Shown: positions 24,994-34,427, counted from the first letter of the stretch. The stretch: 64,000 nucleotides of DNA from Terrimicrobium sacchariphilum (GCF_001613545.1 NZ_BDCO01000001.1:62001-126000); one strand, 5' to 3'. Program-made: numbers and translations. The notes: generated by a model from the letters alone, not told the origin.

Positions 24994-26331
24994 TCACCCC
25001 CCTCTACCCCCCTTTGCGGCGTCGTAGGCTGCAAGCACCTGGCGGAAGACAGGGCTGAAGTCCTGCGGGGTCCGGGCGAGCCACTCGCGTACCTGGGGCA
25101 TCGCGAAAAACGCGCCGGTTTCCAGTTCCATGCGGGGGAGGACAAACGGGCCGTCGTGGGTGCCGGAGTACAGCTCGATGAACTCAAAGCCGGTCTCCGC
25201 CGAGCACCCGAGGCGACCGAATTTCTCCAGCGGAATCCGAATTCCCAATTCCTCCAGAATTTCACGTTCCGCCGCTCCGTCGTAGGTTTCCCCGGCATCG
25301 ACATGTCCCGCTGCGCTGGAGTCCCAGACGCCAGGATTCTTGTCCTTCCAGATCGAGCGCTTTTGCAGGAAGAGCTCCCCGGCCTGGTTGAAAATCAGCA
25401 TGTGAACAGCCCGATGGCGGAAGTTATTCACATGGACAGTATTCCGCGTCTCCGAGCCGATGACGCGATCAGATTCGTCCACGATGTCAAACATTTCGTC
25501 ACCGCTTTGCGCCCTGGCCGGAGCCACCATCTGCGTGAGCTTTTCCCACTGTTGTAATGACAACTCCTCCGCCCGCACGGTCTCCGGGAGACCCAGCGCA
25601 GCGCAGGCGTCGGGCCACAATTCCCGGTACTCCGGCAGGAGCTTGCGCAGCTGTTTGCGGCGTTCGGAAAATCCCTTGCGCACGAGGTACTCAAAGAGCG
25701 CTTCATCGCACGCGGGCACCTCGTCGGCGCTCTTCTTTTCGAGGATGACGACAGCCGACGCGACCTTGGGCTGCGGGAAGAAAACGGTGTGCGGAATTTT
25801 CTTCGCGTAGCTCACCTTCCACCTCCGCGCGGTGCACACGCTCATCGCGCCAAAATCCTTCGTGCCCGGAGTCGCCGCGAGCCTCGCCGCCACCTCGTGC
25901 TGGAGCATCAGAACAAGTATTGATGCGGGTGAGAGGGCGGATGCGTATTTCGCGATCAGTGGGGTTGACACGTAATACGGCAGGTTTCCGACGATCTTCA
26001 CCGGCCCCTTTCCGTAGAGCTTGCGCAGGTCAAAATCCAGCGCGTCCATGTGGAACAGTTCTACGGGCTGACCCGCGAATTTTTTGCTCAGCCACTCCAC
26101 CATGAGACCATCCTTCTCGATGAGCGTGACAGTCACCCCCGGCTGCACCAGACACTCGCTGAGCGACCCCAGCCCCGGCCCGACTTCCACGACGTGCTCA
26201 CCCTCACGCAACGACAGTTGCGCAGCGATCCAGCGGGCGATGTTTTGATCGTGTAAAAAGTTCTGCCCCAGGCTCTGGCGAGGCCGGGTTTCCAATTCGG
26301 CCAGAGCATGCTGGATTTCCGTGAGCGTCAT
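24994..26331 (-). CDS. rsmA: 16S rRNA dimethyladenosine transferase RsmA fused to a Nudix hydrolase
   Basis: A 445-residue two-domain protein. Residues 1-270 are a complete RsmA/KsgA: LGQNFLHD at 21-28, the SAM-binding VVEVGPGLGSLS at 47-58, catalytic NLPYY at 116-120, and FSERRKQLRKLL at 221-232. It would dimethylate the two adjacent adenosines near the 3' end of 16S rRNA. Residues 280-445 form a Nudix domain resembling YfcD/IPP-isomerase types (FDIVDESDRVIG). Its full Nudix box runs from G342 to I364 (G-x5-E-x7-RE-x2-EE-x-G-I). KsgA is normally about 270 residues, so the fusion is the oddity. ATG 26331 (MTLTEIQ) fits the family better than an upstream GTG. Confidence 0.9.
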   Translation of the reverse strand: MTLTEIQHALAELETRPRQSLGQNFLHDQNIARWIAAQLSLREGEHVVEVGPGLGSLSECLVQPGVTVTLIEKDGLMVEWLSKKFAGQPVELFHMDALDFDLRKLYGKGPVKIVGNLPYYVSTPLIAKYASALSPASILVLMLQHEVAARLAATPGTKDFGAMSVCTARRWKVSYAKKIPHTVFFPQPKVASAVVILEKKSADEVPACDEALFEYLVRKGFSERRKQLRKLLPEYRELWPDACAALGLPETVRAEELSLQQWEKLTQMVAPARAQSGDEMFDIVDESDRVIGSETRNTVHVNNFRHRAVHMLIFNQAGELFLQKRSIWKDKNPGVWDSSAAGHVDAGETYDGAAEREILEELGIRIPLEKFGRLGCSAETGFEFIELYSGTHDGPFVLPRMELETGAFFAMPQVREWLARTPQDFSPVFRQVLAAYDAAKGGRGG

Positions 26332-26512
26332 GCACTTGGGATACAGGAAAGAACTCCGTTTCACAAACACGAGGTGAGGGCTTGCGGAGGAAAGTGGGGA
26401 TTTTTTCGCAAGTTATTCACAATCGGCTGTCAACTGGGAAAATCGCCTTGCGGCAATTCCCTCGGATACCGCTTGAGACAGGAGCCAACATCAGTCAGGG
26501 TACGGCCTTTCC

Positions 26513-27520
26513 ATGAAAAAGTCGGGTTGTGTCATTCTCGCGCTCTTCTTCCTGGTTTGCATCAGCATGTTTGCGAACCTGCTCCTCTTCTTCGCTCTCA
26601 TCGGGAGCTTCAAGGGCTCGACCAGCGTGGCTGGCGTGAAGGTGCTCCGACCTCGGGAGTTTGAGGAGGTCGTGGAAAAGGAGGGCACCACGTCGTCCTC
26701 CCGCATCGCGGTCATCCCGCTGGAGGGAGTCATCGCCCACGGTGCGCCCGGCCCGCTCGGCGAGGACATGGTGAATGATTTCAAGCGCGCCCTGGAACAA
26801 GCCCGCGACGACGACCGGGTGAAAGCCGTCATCATCTCCGTCGACAGCCCTGGCGGCGAGGTCACCGCCTCGGATGTGCTCTACAACAGCCTGAAGGAAT
26901 TCAGCCGCCACAAGCCCTCCATCATCTACTTCAACTCCATCGGAGCCTCCGGCGCGTACTACACCGCCTGCGGCGCCTCCTGGATCATGTGCAACGACAC
27001 GACCTTCACCGGGTCGATCGGCGTCATCATTTCCACTCTGAACTACCGGGAGCTCTTTGGAAAAATCGGCCTGGAGTCGGTGGTCTTCAAGAGCGGAAAG
27101 TTCAAGGACATGCTCAATGGCGCCCGTGAGATGAGCCCCGAGGAGCGCGCCTATGTCGAGGGTCTCGTGATGCAAAGCTACGGCCGCTTCGTCGGCATCG
27201 TCGCCAAGGCCCGCAAGATCGATGAGAATACTCTCCGCAACGGCGTGGCCGATGGCCGCATCCTCAGCGGAGTCGACGCATTCGACGCCAAGCTGGTCGA
27301 TCAACTCGGCTACATCGAGGATGCCTACGCCAAGGCCCGCGAACTCGGCAAGGCCCCCGGCGCGCAAATCGTGCGCTACAAGCGCGTGGTGACTTTTGCC
27401 AGCCTCTTCCGCGCCTTCAGCGAGACCAAGACGCCGGCCATCAAGGTGGACGTCTTCGAAAACCTTCCCAAGCTCCAGCCCGGCCGGGTGTACCTGATGC
27501 CCGCCATCTTCGCGCCTTAA
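26513..27520 (+). CDS. sppA: Signal peptide peptidase SppA (S49 family, short form)
   Basis: A 335-residue membrane-anchored serine protease that degrades cleaved signal peptides. The N-terminal anchor is about residues 5-30. The catalytic nucleophile is Ser146 in SIGASGAYY and the general base is probably Lys198 in KSGKFKDM, close to the spacing in Bacillus SppA. This is the short single-domain form rather than the duplicated E. coli type. It begins a plus-strand run with a CPBP protease (3 bases on), thiL, corA and a glycosyltransferase. Confidence 0.93.
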   Translation: MKKSGCVILALFFLVCISMFANLLLFFALIGSFKGSTSVAGVKVLRPREFEEVVEKEGTTSSSRIAVIPLEGVIAHGAPGPLGEDMVNDFKRALEQARDDDRVKAVIISVDSPGGEVTASDVLYNSLKEFSRHKPSIIYFNSIGASGAYYTACGASWIMCNDTTFTGSIGVIISTLNYRELFGKIGLESVVFKSGKFKDMLNGAREMSPEERAYVEGLVMQSYGRFVGIVAKARKIDENTLRNGVADGRILSGVDAFDAKLVDQLGYIEDAYAKARELGKAPGAQIVRYKRVVTFASLFRAFSETKTPAIKVDVFENLPKLQPGRVYLMPAIFAP

Positions 27521-27523
27521 GCC

Positions 27524-28297
27524 GTGTCCATCGCTATCTGGGCAGTATTGGCAATCCTCGGGCTTGCCTATTGGTTCTATTATCTTCGCGGCCTTCCCCG
27601 TCCGGTCCTTCCCACCGAAAAGGCGGCGTCATTCGGCCCGGGAGACATGGTGGCAGGTCTTCTTCTGGGCGCCTATCTGGCTTCCAACATCTTCATCGCC
27701 AGCCAGAAGCCTCCAGCAGTCACTCGCGATATCATCATCGTGAGTTGCGTCTATTACGGGCTGATCGTCATCATGCTGCTCAGCCTGCTGATCGTGCGGA
27801 ACCGCAATCCGGTCCTGCTCTTCGGCCTGCGTTGGCCCACGTGGAAAAGGGACCTCCCGTTCACGGTCCTCGCGCTCCTTGCCCTCTATCCGGTGCTCAA
27901 TCTCACCCAGGAGGTGATCCTGTCCTTTGTGGGGGAAAAGGAGGCAACCCAGGAAGTGCTTCTCTTCCTAATCCGATCGACGACATGGGAGGACAAGGTG
28001 CTGGTAGCCGTGATGGCCCTGGTATTTGCCCCTGTCTCCGAGGAGTTGATTTTCCGGGGCTTTCTGTACGGAGTGGCACGCCAGTATGGTGGCCGGTGGG
28101 CGGGCATGACGGTTTCCGCCGCCTTATTTGCGGCCATCCATATCCATCTCCCCTCGATGCCGGCCCTGTTTCTGCTGGCGATTGGCCTGACACTCATCTA
28201 TGAGCGAACGAGGTCGCTCTGGGCTCCGATCATCGTCCATATGCTGTTCAATGCAGGCACGGTGATTTACGTACTGATCGCCAAACCCCAGCTATGA
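27524..28297 (+). CDS. CPBP family intramembrane metalloprotease
   Basis: A 257-residue integral membrane protein with about seven hydrophobic segments. The Abi/CPBP motifs are all present: EELIFRG with E173/E174 and R178, FAAIHIH with H206, and a third histidine H239 in IIVHMLFN. The family includes prenyl-protein proteases and bacterial proteins of mostly unknown substrate. GTG 27524 is the likely start. The stop overlaps the start of thiL by four bases, so expression is coupled. Confidence 0.88.
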   Translation: MSIAIWAVLAILGLAYWFYYLRGLPRPVLPTEKAASFGPGDMVAGLLLGAYLASNIFIASQKPPAVTRDIIIVSCVYYGLIVIMLLSLLIVRNRNPVLLFGLRWPTWKRDLPFTVLALLALYPVLNLTQEVILSFVGEKEATQEVLLFLIRSTTWEDKVLVAVMALVFAPVSEELIFRGFLYGVARQYGGRWAGMTVSAALFAAIHIHLPSMPALFLLAIGLTLIYERTRSLWAPIIVHMLFNAGTVIYVLIAKPQL

Positions 28298-29199
28298 AAC
28301 GGCTCGACCAGGTTCGCGAAGACGATCTGGTAAGGGAACTCATCCGCCACCTCCCGGCTGGAGCAGGCACGCTCCTGGGAGCTGGAGACGACTGCGCCAT
28401 CCTCAAGCCCAAGCTCGGCAGCTATCTGGTCTACAAGACCGACTGCATCGTCGAGGGCGTTCATTATCTCGCGGAGGACCGCCCAGCCCTGGTCGCCCGA
28501 AAAGCGCTCTGCCGCAACCTGAGCGACATCGCCGCGATGGGCGGAGTACCCCGCTGGGCACTCGTCACGATACTGAGTCCCCCGGAAAAGCCCGTACGAT
28601 ACTGGACCGCGTTTTATCGGGGACTCGGAAAGACTGCCCAAAGGTTTGGCTTGGGCATCGTCGGCGGCGAGGTATCCCGCAGTCGGCAGGCAGCCATCTC
28701 TGTGGCGCTGATCGGCGAACTGCCGGAGAATCGTTATGTCACGCGCATGGGAGGAAGGGCCGGAGACCGGATTTTCGTCACCGGAAAGCTGGGCGGTTCC
28801 TTTGCCAGTCGCAGGCATCTCACATTTACCCCCCGCCTCAAGGAAGGCCAGTGGCTCGCCGAGCAACGATTCGCTACGGCAATGATGGATATCAGCGATG
28901 GCCTCGGCTCCGACCTTCCCAGGCTCGCCCGGCTGAGTCGTTGCGGATACTCCATCATGCCAGAGTCCCTTCCCCGCCATCGTGGCTGCACCATCGAGCA
29001 GGCCATTCGTGATGGAGAGGATTACGAACTGCTCTTCACCGTCCCGCCCCGGCGGGTGGCGGAACTCCGGGAAAAATGGCCCTTTACCAAGACACCGCTT
29101 ACCGAAATCGGCGCCCTGACCCGCTCAACTGCCTCAAAGATCCCCGCAGGTTTCGATCACTTTTTCCATTGCCAGCCCGCAGAGAAAAAGGCGTCCTAG
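28294..29199 (+). CDS. thiL: Thiamine-monophosphate kinase
   Basis: A 301-residue ThiL that phosphorylates thiamine monophosphate to the cofactor TPP. Conserved segments include LGAGDDCAIL at the N-terminus, KTDCIVEGVHY, the KALCRNLSDIAAMGG helix, GIVGGEVSRS, MMDISDGLGSDL and the RDGEDYELLFTV end. The length is slightly short for the family but complete. It overlaps the CPBP gene by four bases. No other thiamine genes and no TPP riboswitch are visible here. TPP is the cofactor of the phosphoketolase encoded at 54890. Confidence 0.93.
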   Translation: MKRLDQVREDDLVRELIRHLPAGAGTLLGAGDDCAILKPKLGSYLVYKTDCIVEGVHYLAEDRPALVARKALCRNLSDIAAMGGVPRWALVTILSPPEKPVRYWTAFYRGLGKTAQRFGLGIVGGEVSRSRQAAISVALIGELPENRYVTRMGGRAGDRIFVTGKLGGSFASRRHLTFTPRLKEGQWLAEQRFATAMMDISDGLGSDLPRLARLSRCGYSIMPESLPRHRGCTIEQAIRDGEDYELLFTVPPRRVAELREKWPFTKTPLTEIGALTRSTASKIPAGFDHFFHCQPAEKKAS

Positions 29200-29206
29200 A
29201 CACGCG

Positions 29207-30280
29207 ATGATCAGGATCAAGTATCACGCCCCCGGCACACCCCCGGCGACCCTGGTTGCCAATACCGACGAGGCGGCAAAACCCTCCGTCCTCACGCTCA
29301 TCCAGTACGACAAGGAGGGGATATTCGAAGGTCGCTTCGACACCTTTGAGGAACTGATGCAGCGCTACGATCCCGCCAAGGTGAACTGGATCAACATCGA
29401 CGGTCTGGGCAGCCTCGACATGCTCCGCCAGGTTGCCGAGCGTTTCAACATCCACCCGCTCGCCCTGGAGGATGTGCTCAATACGAGCCAGCGCCCCAAG
29501 GTGGATGTCTACGAAGATCATTTTTTCATCGTCAGCGAGATGCTCTACACAGAGACCGACCACCGCGTGGTCCTCGAGCAGCTCAGCATGTTTCTCGGCG
29601 ACCATTACGTACTCACCATCCAGGAGGAGAGTGAGCACGATGTGTTTCAGAAAATCCGCGAGCGCCTGCGCTCGGGTCGAGGCTATGCGCGGACAATGCA
29701 GGCCGACTATCTGGCCTATGCCCTGCTTGACGCCACGGTCGACCAGTTTTATCCCACCCTGGAATCCATCGCCGACAGCCTGGAAGACCTGGAGGAGCGC
29801 CTCCTCGAAAGGCCAAGCAAGGACCTGATGCGAAAGCTCTACGGCATCAAGCGCCTCCTGCTTCAGCTCCGCCGCGCAGCATGGCCGCAACGTGAAATCT
29901 TCAACGCTCTCATCCGCGATGAGAGCGGCATGATCTCCCAGGGGACACAGGTATTTCTGCGCGATTGTTATGATCACACCACGCAGATCATCGATATCCT
30001 CGAGAGTTTCCGAGACCTTGCAGCGGGCCTCATGGAGGTCTATCTCACGAGCCTGGGATTCCGCACCAACGAGATCATGCGAGTGCTCACCGTCATATCG
30101 AGCATCTTCATTCCCCTCACGTTTATTGCCGGCATTTACGGGATGAATTTCAACACCTCCAACTCGCCCTTCAACATGCCCGAGCTCGATTGGAAATTCG
30201 GATATTTGTATTGCCTCGGCCTCATGGGCTGCGTCGCTCTGGGCATGATTATCTTTTTCAAAAGAAAGCACTGGCTGTGA
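29207..30280 (+). CDS. corA: CorA family magnesium/cobalt transporter
   Basis: A 357-residue CorA. A long cytoplasmic funnel domain (1-295) rich in charged helices is followed by two C-terminal transmembrane helices. The defining YGMNF motif ends TM1 at about residue 310, followed by the periplasmic loop and TM2 (GYLYCLGLMGCVALGMIIFF). The gene lies 7 bases after thiL, and its stop overlaps the GTG start of the next gene. No Mg2+ riboswitch is possible in such a short gap. Confidence 0.93.
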   Translation: MIRIKYHAPGTPPATLVANTDEAAKPSVLTLIQYDKEGIFEGRFDTFEELMQRYDPAKVNWINIDGLGSLDMLRQVAERFNIHPLALEDVLNTSQRPKVDVYEDHFFIVSEMLYTETDHRVVLEQLSMFLGDHYVLTIQEESEHDVFQKIRERLRSGRGYARTMQADYLAYALLDATVDQFYPTLESIADSLEDLEERLLERPSKDLMRKLYGIKRLLLQLRRAAWPQREIFNALIRDESGMISQGTQVFLRDCYDHTTQIIDILESFRDLAAGLMEVYLTSLGFRTNEIMRVLTVISSIFIPLTFIAGIYGMNFNTSNSPFNMPELDWKFGYLYCLGLMGCVALGMIIFFKRKHWL

Positions 30281-31413
30281 GCAGCATATTGATCCTGACG
30301 GCCAGCTTCGGCGAGGGCCACAACGCCGCCGCCCGCAATCTCCGGGAAGCCATCGCGGCGAGGTCGCCGGACACTCCAGTGACCATCTGCGACATTTATC
30401 GCGATACCTACGGATGGTTCAACGAACTGACCAAGCAGACCTATCTCCGGCTGATCAACCACGCACCGCAGGTCTGGAAGCTCGCCTTCGATCTGCTCGA
30501 TCGTACGCCCCTCGTGGAATGGCAGACCAAACTTCATGGCATCGCCGCCCGCAAGCTCGCTCGGATCATCGAGGAAAGCGGAGCCACCACCGTTGTATCG
30601 ACCTTTCCCGGCTGCAACCACCTGCTTGATCATGCGTACCGGCATCGGCTTAAACGCCCATTTCGCCTCGTGACGATAATCACGGATTCCATCTCGATCA
30701 ACTCGGTCTGGCACCGCTCCTGCAGTGAATGGTTCATCGTGGGTAACCAGCCGACCGCCGACGTTCTGGTGCGGGCCGGCGTACCGGAATACAAGATCCG
30801 CATCGACGGGTTTCCGGTACCTCGGGTCTTCTCAGAGTTGCATAGATCGAAAACTCCGCCCGGCCGAGGCGAGAAATGGCGCATCCTCTATGTCGTCAAC
30901 TCCGGCCATCATCTCGCCCCGGGCATCGTGCGCAGTATTCTCGGCATCGAGAATATCGATCTCACCGTGACGGTCGGCAGACATCCCACGCTCCAGCAGG
31001 AACTAGAAAAGGTTTCCCTCGACCTCAATACTCCCATCTCTGTTCTGGGATGGACGCCCGAGATGCCGCGGTTGATGGCCGAAAGCCATCTCATCATCAG
31101 CAAGGCAGGTGGAGCCACCGTCCAGGAGACACTGGCTGCGGGGACTCCGATGATCATCACCCAGGTGATCCCCGGCCAGGAGGAAGGCAATGCCACACTG
31201 GTCATCGAGGCTGGCGCGGGTGCATTTGCCGACACGCCGCAGACGATCGCCCGGACCATACGAGAAGCTATCGCCAGCAATGGCGCTCAATGGATCAACT
31301 GGCGCGATCAAGTCCTTCGTCTCAGTCGACCAGATGCCGCCGACAGGATTGCGGACTTCGTTCTTGAGCTTAACGGTTCACCGTCACGCGATCTCCAGCC
31401 GCAGGCAGATTGA
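30277..31413 (+). CDS. GT28 family glycosyltransferase, MGDG-synthase/UgtP-like
   Basis: A 378-residue protein starting with GTG 30277, which overlaps the corA stop (GTGA). The N-terminus ILILTASFGEGHNAAARNL is the signature of diacylglycerol glucosyl/galactosyltransferases (UgtP, MGDG synthase). The C-terminal half carries the UDP-sugar-binding ISKAGGATVQETLAAGTPMI and PGQEEGNA segments. It would add a sugar to diacylglycerol at the inner membrane, producing glycolipids that can replace phospholipids. The true acceptor is uncertain. Its last 44 bases overlap the convergent kinase gene. Confidence 0.85.
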   Translation: MSSILILTASFGEGHNAAARNLREAIAARSPDTPVTICDIYRDTYGWFNELTKQTYLRLINHAPQVWKLAFDLLDRTPLVEWQTKLHGIAARKLARIIEESGATTVVSTFPGCNHLLDHAYRHRLKRPFRLVTIITDSISINSVWHRSCSEWFIVGNQPTADVLVRAGVPEYKIRIDGFPVPRVFSELHRSKTPPGRGEKWRILYVVNSGHHLAPGIVRSILGIENIDLTVTVGRHPTLQQELEKVSLDLNTPISVLGWTPEMPRLMAESHLIISKAGGATVQETLAAGTPMIITQVIPGQEEGNATLVIEAGAGAFADTPQTIARTIREAIASNGAQWINWRDQVLRLSRPDAADRIADFVLELNGSPSRDLQPQAD

Positions 31414-33145
31414 CGACGCAGACAAACCGGGTTCCCTCACCGGGCGTGCTCGTCACAGTGATGTCGCCGCCCATCATCCGGCTCAGGCTCTGAGCGATGA
31501 CCAGCCCCAGGCCGCTGCCTCCAAACTGGCGCGTCGTCGAGCTATCGGCCTGAGCGAAAGGCTTGAACAGTCGGCTCAGTTGATGGGACTGGATGCCAAT
31601 GCCCGTATCGATGACTTCAAAAATGGCCGCATCACCTTCTCCTCGCTTCACCAGCAAATCGATGCGTCCGGTCGATGTAAACTTCACGGCATTGCTCACG
31701 AGGTTCGTCAGGATCTGCCCAAGGCGCAGGCTGTCGCCAACAACGATATCCTCAACATCCGGAGCCAGCTTGGATTCGAGAATCAATCCCTTGAGCTTGG
31801 CCGCAGGCAACTGGAGGCGGCAAACCCGGCCGACAACATCGCGGAGAGAAAACGCCAGATGCTCGATCTGCATGCCCCCCGCCTCGATCTTGGAGTAATC
31901 CAGCACATCGTTCAGGATACACAGGAGGGATTGGCTGCTATCGGCTATGAGGTTGACATAATCCGCCTGTTCCTCGGAAAGCTGCGTCGTTTTGAGCAAA
32001 TCGAGAAACCCGATGACACCATTCATCGGTGTACGCACCTCGTGACTCATGGTGGCAAGAAAGCGCCCCTTGGCTCGATTGGCATTTTCCGCTTCCTCCC
32101 TCGCCTGTTGCACCAGTTTATCGGCGACCTTGCGCTCGGTGACGTCGCGCAGGAGGATGATACGCGCGGATGGCTCCTCCGCATCCTCGGGTACTGGAAT
32201 GATGGAGCACTCCCAGATACCGCCCGCGCTTACCTCCACCTCCACATTCTCCACCGCCCGCTGCTCCAAGAGGTTGGTCACACCGCTCCATCCCCGAAGC
32301 AGACGCTGAACGGGGCGGTCCAGAGCGACCTTCGCCGCTACGTCAAAGGCACGACAGGCCGCGCGATTGAGATCCAGCACCAGCCCTCGCGAATCGATGA
32401 CGATAAGGCACTCCTTGAGATGCTCCACGAGCAGAACCCTGGCGACCGGAGCCAGATCATCCATGCGGCTGCCGAGGAGAGCCCAGATCGCCAGCCAGGC
32501 GGTGAACGCCAGCACGATGGGGGTGTAGTTAAATCCCATCGTGGGCGACCAGCCGACCATGAAGAGTCCATTCACAGCCGTCGGCAACAAGCCGCTCATG
32601 AACATCAAAAACTCCCCTCGTCGAGACCAGGGAGGGGCGTGACGAAGGTGGGCGGCCAGCCAGTAGAGCGCGGTAATGGCAAATACCGCGACAAACGTAA
32701 AGTAAACGATCGTCATCGGCCCGACCCGATAGACGAGCACGGCAAACTCCGAGTTCCGAGTCAGCCGGATGTCGTCAATCCAGAGCGAGCCCAAACGCGG
32801 CGTCCATGCCACGACCAGCATGGAGAGAGGAATAATGAGCGAAAGATAAAGCCTCTCCCTGACCAGAAAGCGGGTCCCCTTCACCAGTCGATGGACTGCC
32901 TCGGCGAAGAGCAAGGGAACAAACGGCAGGATGGTGAAGCGCAACTTGAGAAGCAGCACCTTGTCCGCCACGGTCGTGGAGGAAACCTCGGCAGCAGCGA
33001 GAATGCACCAGATGCCAACAAGCACCAGAGCGATCGCGTACGGTCGCGTCGCCAGGATCTGCACGCGACGATAGGCTATCGCCGAAAGCGCAAAAGCCAG
33101 CCCCGAGGCGATGAGGGCGACGAAAAACTGCCAAGCGAAGCTCAT
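31370..33145 (-). CDS. Orphan sensor histidine kinase with 7TM and PAS domains
   Basis: A 591-residue kinase. Residues 1-225 form an N-terminal seven-helix region of the histidine-kinase 7TM type. A PAS domain (about 240-340) ends in the RDVTERK motif, followed by a short coiled coil. HisKA has phospho-acceptor H368 in ATMSHEVRTPMNG, and the HATPase domain has NLVSNAVKFTSTG, DTGIGI and FGGSGLGLVIAQSL. The HisKA/HATPase type is that of hybrid kinases, but there is no receiver domain and no adjacent response regulator, so the partner is elsewhere. The signal is unknown. Confidence 0.9.
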   Translation of the reverse strand: MSFAWQFFVALIASGLAFALSAIAYRRVQILATRPYAIALVLVGIWCILAAAEVSSTTVADKVLLLKLRFTILPFVPLLFAEAVHRLVKGTRFLVRERLYLSLIIPLSMLVVAWTPRLGSLWIDDIRLTRNSEFAVLVYRVGPMTIVYFTFVAVFAITALYWLAAHLRHAPPWSRRGEFLMFMSGLLPTAVNGLFMVGWSPTMGFNYTPIVLAFTAWLAIWALLGSRMDDLAPVARVLLVEHLKECLIVIDSRGLVLDLNRAACRAFDVAAKVALDRPVQRLLRGWSGVTNLLEQRAVENVEVEVSAGGIWECSIIPVPEDAEEPSARIILLRDVTERKVADKLVQQAREEAENANRAKGRFLATMSHEVRTPMNGVIGFLDLLKTTQLSEEQADYVNLIADSSQSLLCILNDVLDYSKIEAGGMQIEHLAFSLRDVVGRVCRLQLPAAKLKGLILESKLAPDVEDIVVGDSLRLGQILTNLVSNAVKFTSTGRIDLLVKRGEGDAAIFEVIDTGIGIQSHQLSRLFKPFAQADSSTTRQFGGSGLGLVIAQSLSRMMGGDITVTSTPGEGTRFVCVVNLPAAGDRVTVNR

Positions 33146-33324
33146 CCGAGACCTCTCTCTCCAGCCACCCTATCCAAGAAAAGCCGATGGCATGCCGTTG
33201 ACCCCAGGTCGACGACGCCCGGAAACGGAAAAACGGGGGGAATTCCGCCCTGAGACGAGCGCTTCATGAACGAACGACACCTACCGTGCCGTCATTCACT
33301 TGTCGAACATCTCTGGCGATTCAA

Positions 33325-33343
33325 ACGCGGATTTTTTCCGCGT
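33325..33343 (-). terminator. Hairpin just past the oxidoreductase operon
   Basis: ACGCGGA-TTTTT-TCCGCGT is a perfect 7-bp GC-rich stem that starts 3 bases after the stop of the minus-strand gene ending at 33347. On that strand it is followed only by TTTGAATC, so it is a weak intrinsic terminator candidate. Confidence 0.4.
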
Positions 33344-33346
33344 CCA

Positions 33347-34426
33347 CTAACCGTGAATACGCCGGGAGAGCAGTTGAGCCTTCAGGCAGAGTTCCGCCGC
33401 CTTGAACGCATGTGCCTGAGTCATCGCGTTTTCCGTGCGGTTGAGGCAATCCAGAATCAACTGGCCAAAGAAGGGGTACCCGACCTTGCCCGCACATTCG
33501 ATACGTTGCTCACTCTGCTGGTCGACAAGGAACAGGACATCCTTGTCGGCACCCTGGCTCGTGATGTCGATATACTTGCGCATCTCGATATATCCCTTGG
33601 TTCCCAGAATGAGAGTACGTCCATCTCCCCAGGAGCGCAGGCCATCGGGTGTCAGCCAGTCCACACGGTAATACCCCGATGCGCCATTGTTACCGACGAG
33701 CGATGCCTCGCCAAAATCCTCCAACTCCGGGTAATCCGGGTTGGCAAAATTACCGACGGAACTCGACACGACGGAAGCATCGCTGCTGCCGGTGTAGTAG
33801 AGGAACTGCTCGCTTTGATGGCTGCCGATATCGCACAGGATGCCACCGTACTCCTCCTTGTTGAAGAACCATGCGGGACGAGCCGAGGCGCTCAACCGAT
33901 GCGGACCAAAACCCGCGGTCTGCACCACGCGGCCGATCGCGCCGGAAGCGATCAACTGACCGGCAAAGACCGCGCTCTCCACGTGCAGGCGCTCGCTGTA
34001 GTAGACCATGTAGCGCTGACCCGTGCGGGCGGCGACTTCGCGGGCTTCGTCGAGTTGTGCCAGCGTGGTAAACGGTGTTTTGTCTGTGAAGTAATCCTTC
34101 CCCGCCTCAAGCACCTTGCACCCGAGCGGACCGCGCTTGTTCGGGATGGCCGCCGCGGCCACCATCTTGATGGAGGCATCATCGAGGATCTCTTCCAGAG
34201 ATCCTGCCGCCTTGGCTGTCGGGAAGCTCTTTTGAAATGCCGCGACCTTCGCCGGATCGGAGTCGTAAACCCATTTCACCTCTCCACCTGCCTCGACCAG
34301 ACCATTGGTCTGTCCGTAAATGTGGCCGTGATCCAGCGCCACGGCAGCGAAGAGAAACTCCCCGGGCTTGCAAACCGGTGCCGGCTTGCCCTGGGGGGCG
34401 TATGTCATTCCGTCGGAATTTGTCAT
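33347..34426 (-). CDS. Gfo/Idh/MocA family oxidoreductase (divergent)
   Basis: A 359-residue member of the sugar/inositol dehydrogenase-like family. The N-terminal Rossmann region is atypical: FAAVALDHGHIYGQTNGLV replaces a standard GxGxxG loop, and the usual EKP is TDKTPF. The C-terminal alpha/beta domain (ILCDIGSHQSEQFLYYTG) is family-like. It probably oxidises or modifies a sugar or cyclitol with NAD(P). The start ATG 34426 lies one base after the stop of the isomerase gene. It is the last gene of a three-gene operon divergent from a LacI regulator. Confidence 0.85.
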   Translation of the reverse strand: MTNSDGMTYAPQGKPAPVCKPGEFLFAAVALDHGHIYGQTNGLVEAGGEVKWVYDSDPAKVAAFQKSFPTAKAAGSLEEILDDASIKMVAAAAIPNKRGPLGCKVLEAGKDYFTDKTPFTTLAQLDEAREVAARTGQRYMVYYSERLHVESAVFAGQLIASGAIGRVVQTAGFGPHRLSASARPAWFFNKEEYGGILCDIGSHQSEQFLYYTGSSDASVVSSSVGNFANPDYPELEDFGEASLVGNNGASGYYRVDWLTPDGLRSWGDGRTLILGTKGYIEMRKYIDITSQGADKDVLFLVDQQSEQRIECAGKVGYPFFGQLILDCLNRTENAMTQAHAFKAAELCLKAQLLSRRIHG

Positions 34427-34427
34427 G

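Noticed and set aside
31190-33253. A 687-codon plus-strand open frame opposite the 7TM histidine kinase
   Set aside because: Shadow of the kinase gene; Arg/Gln/His-rich composition with no domain.
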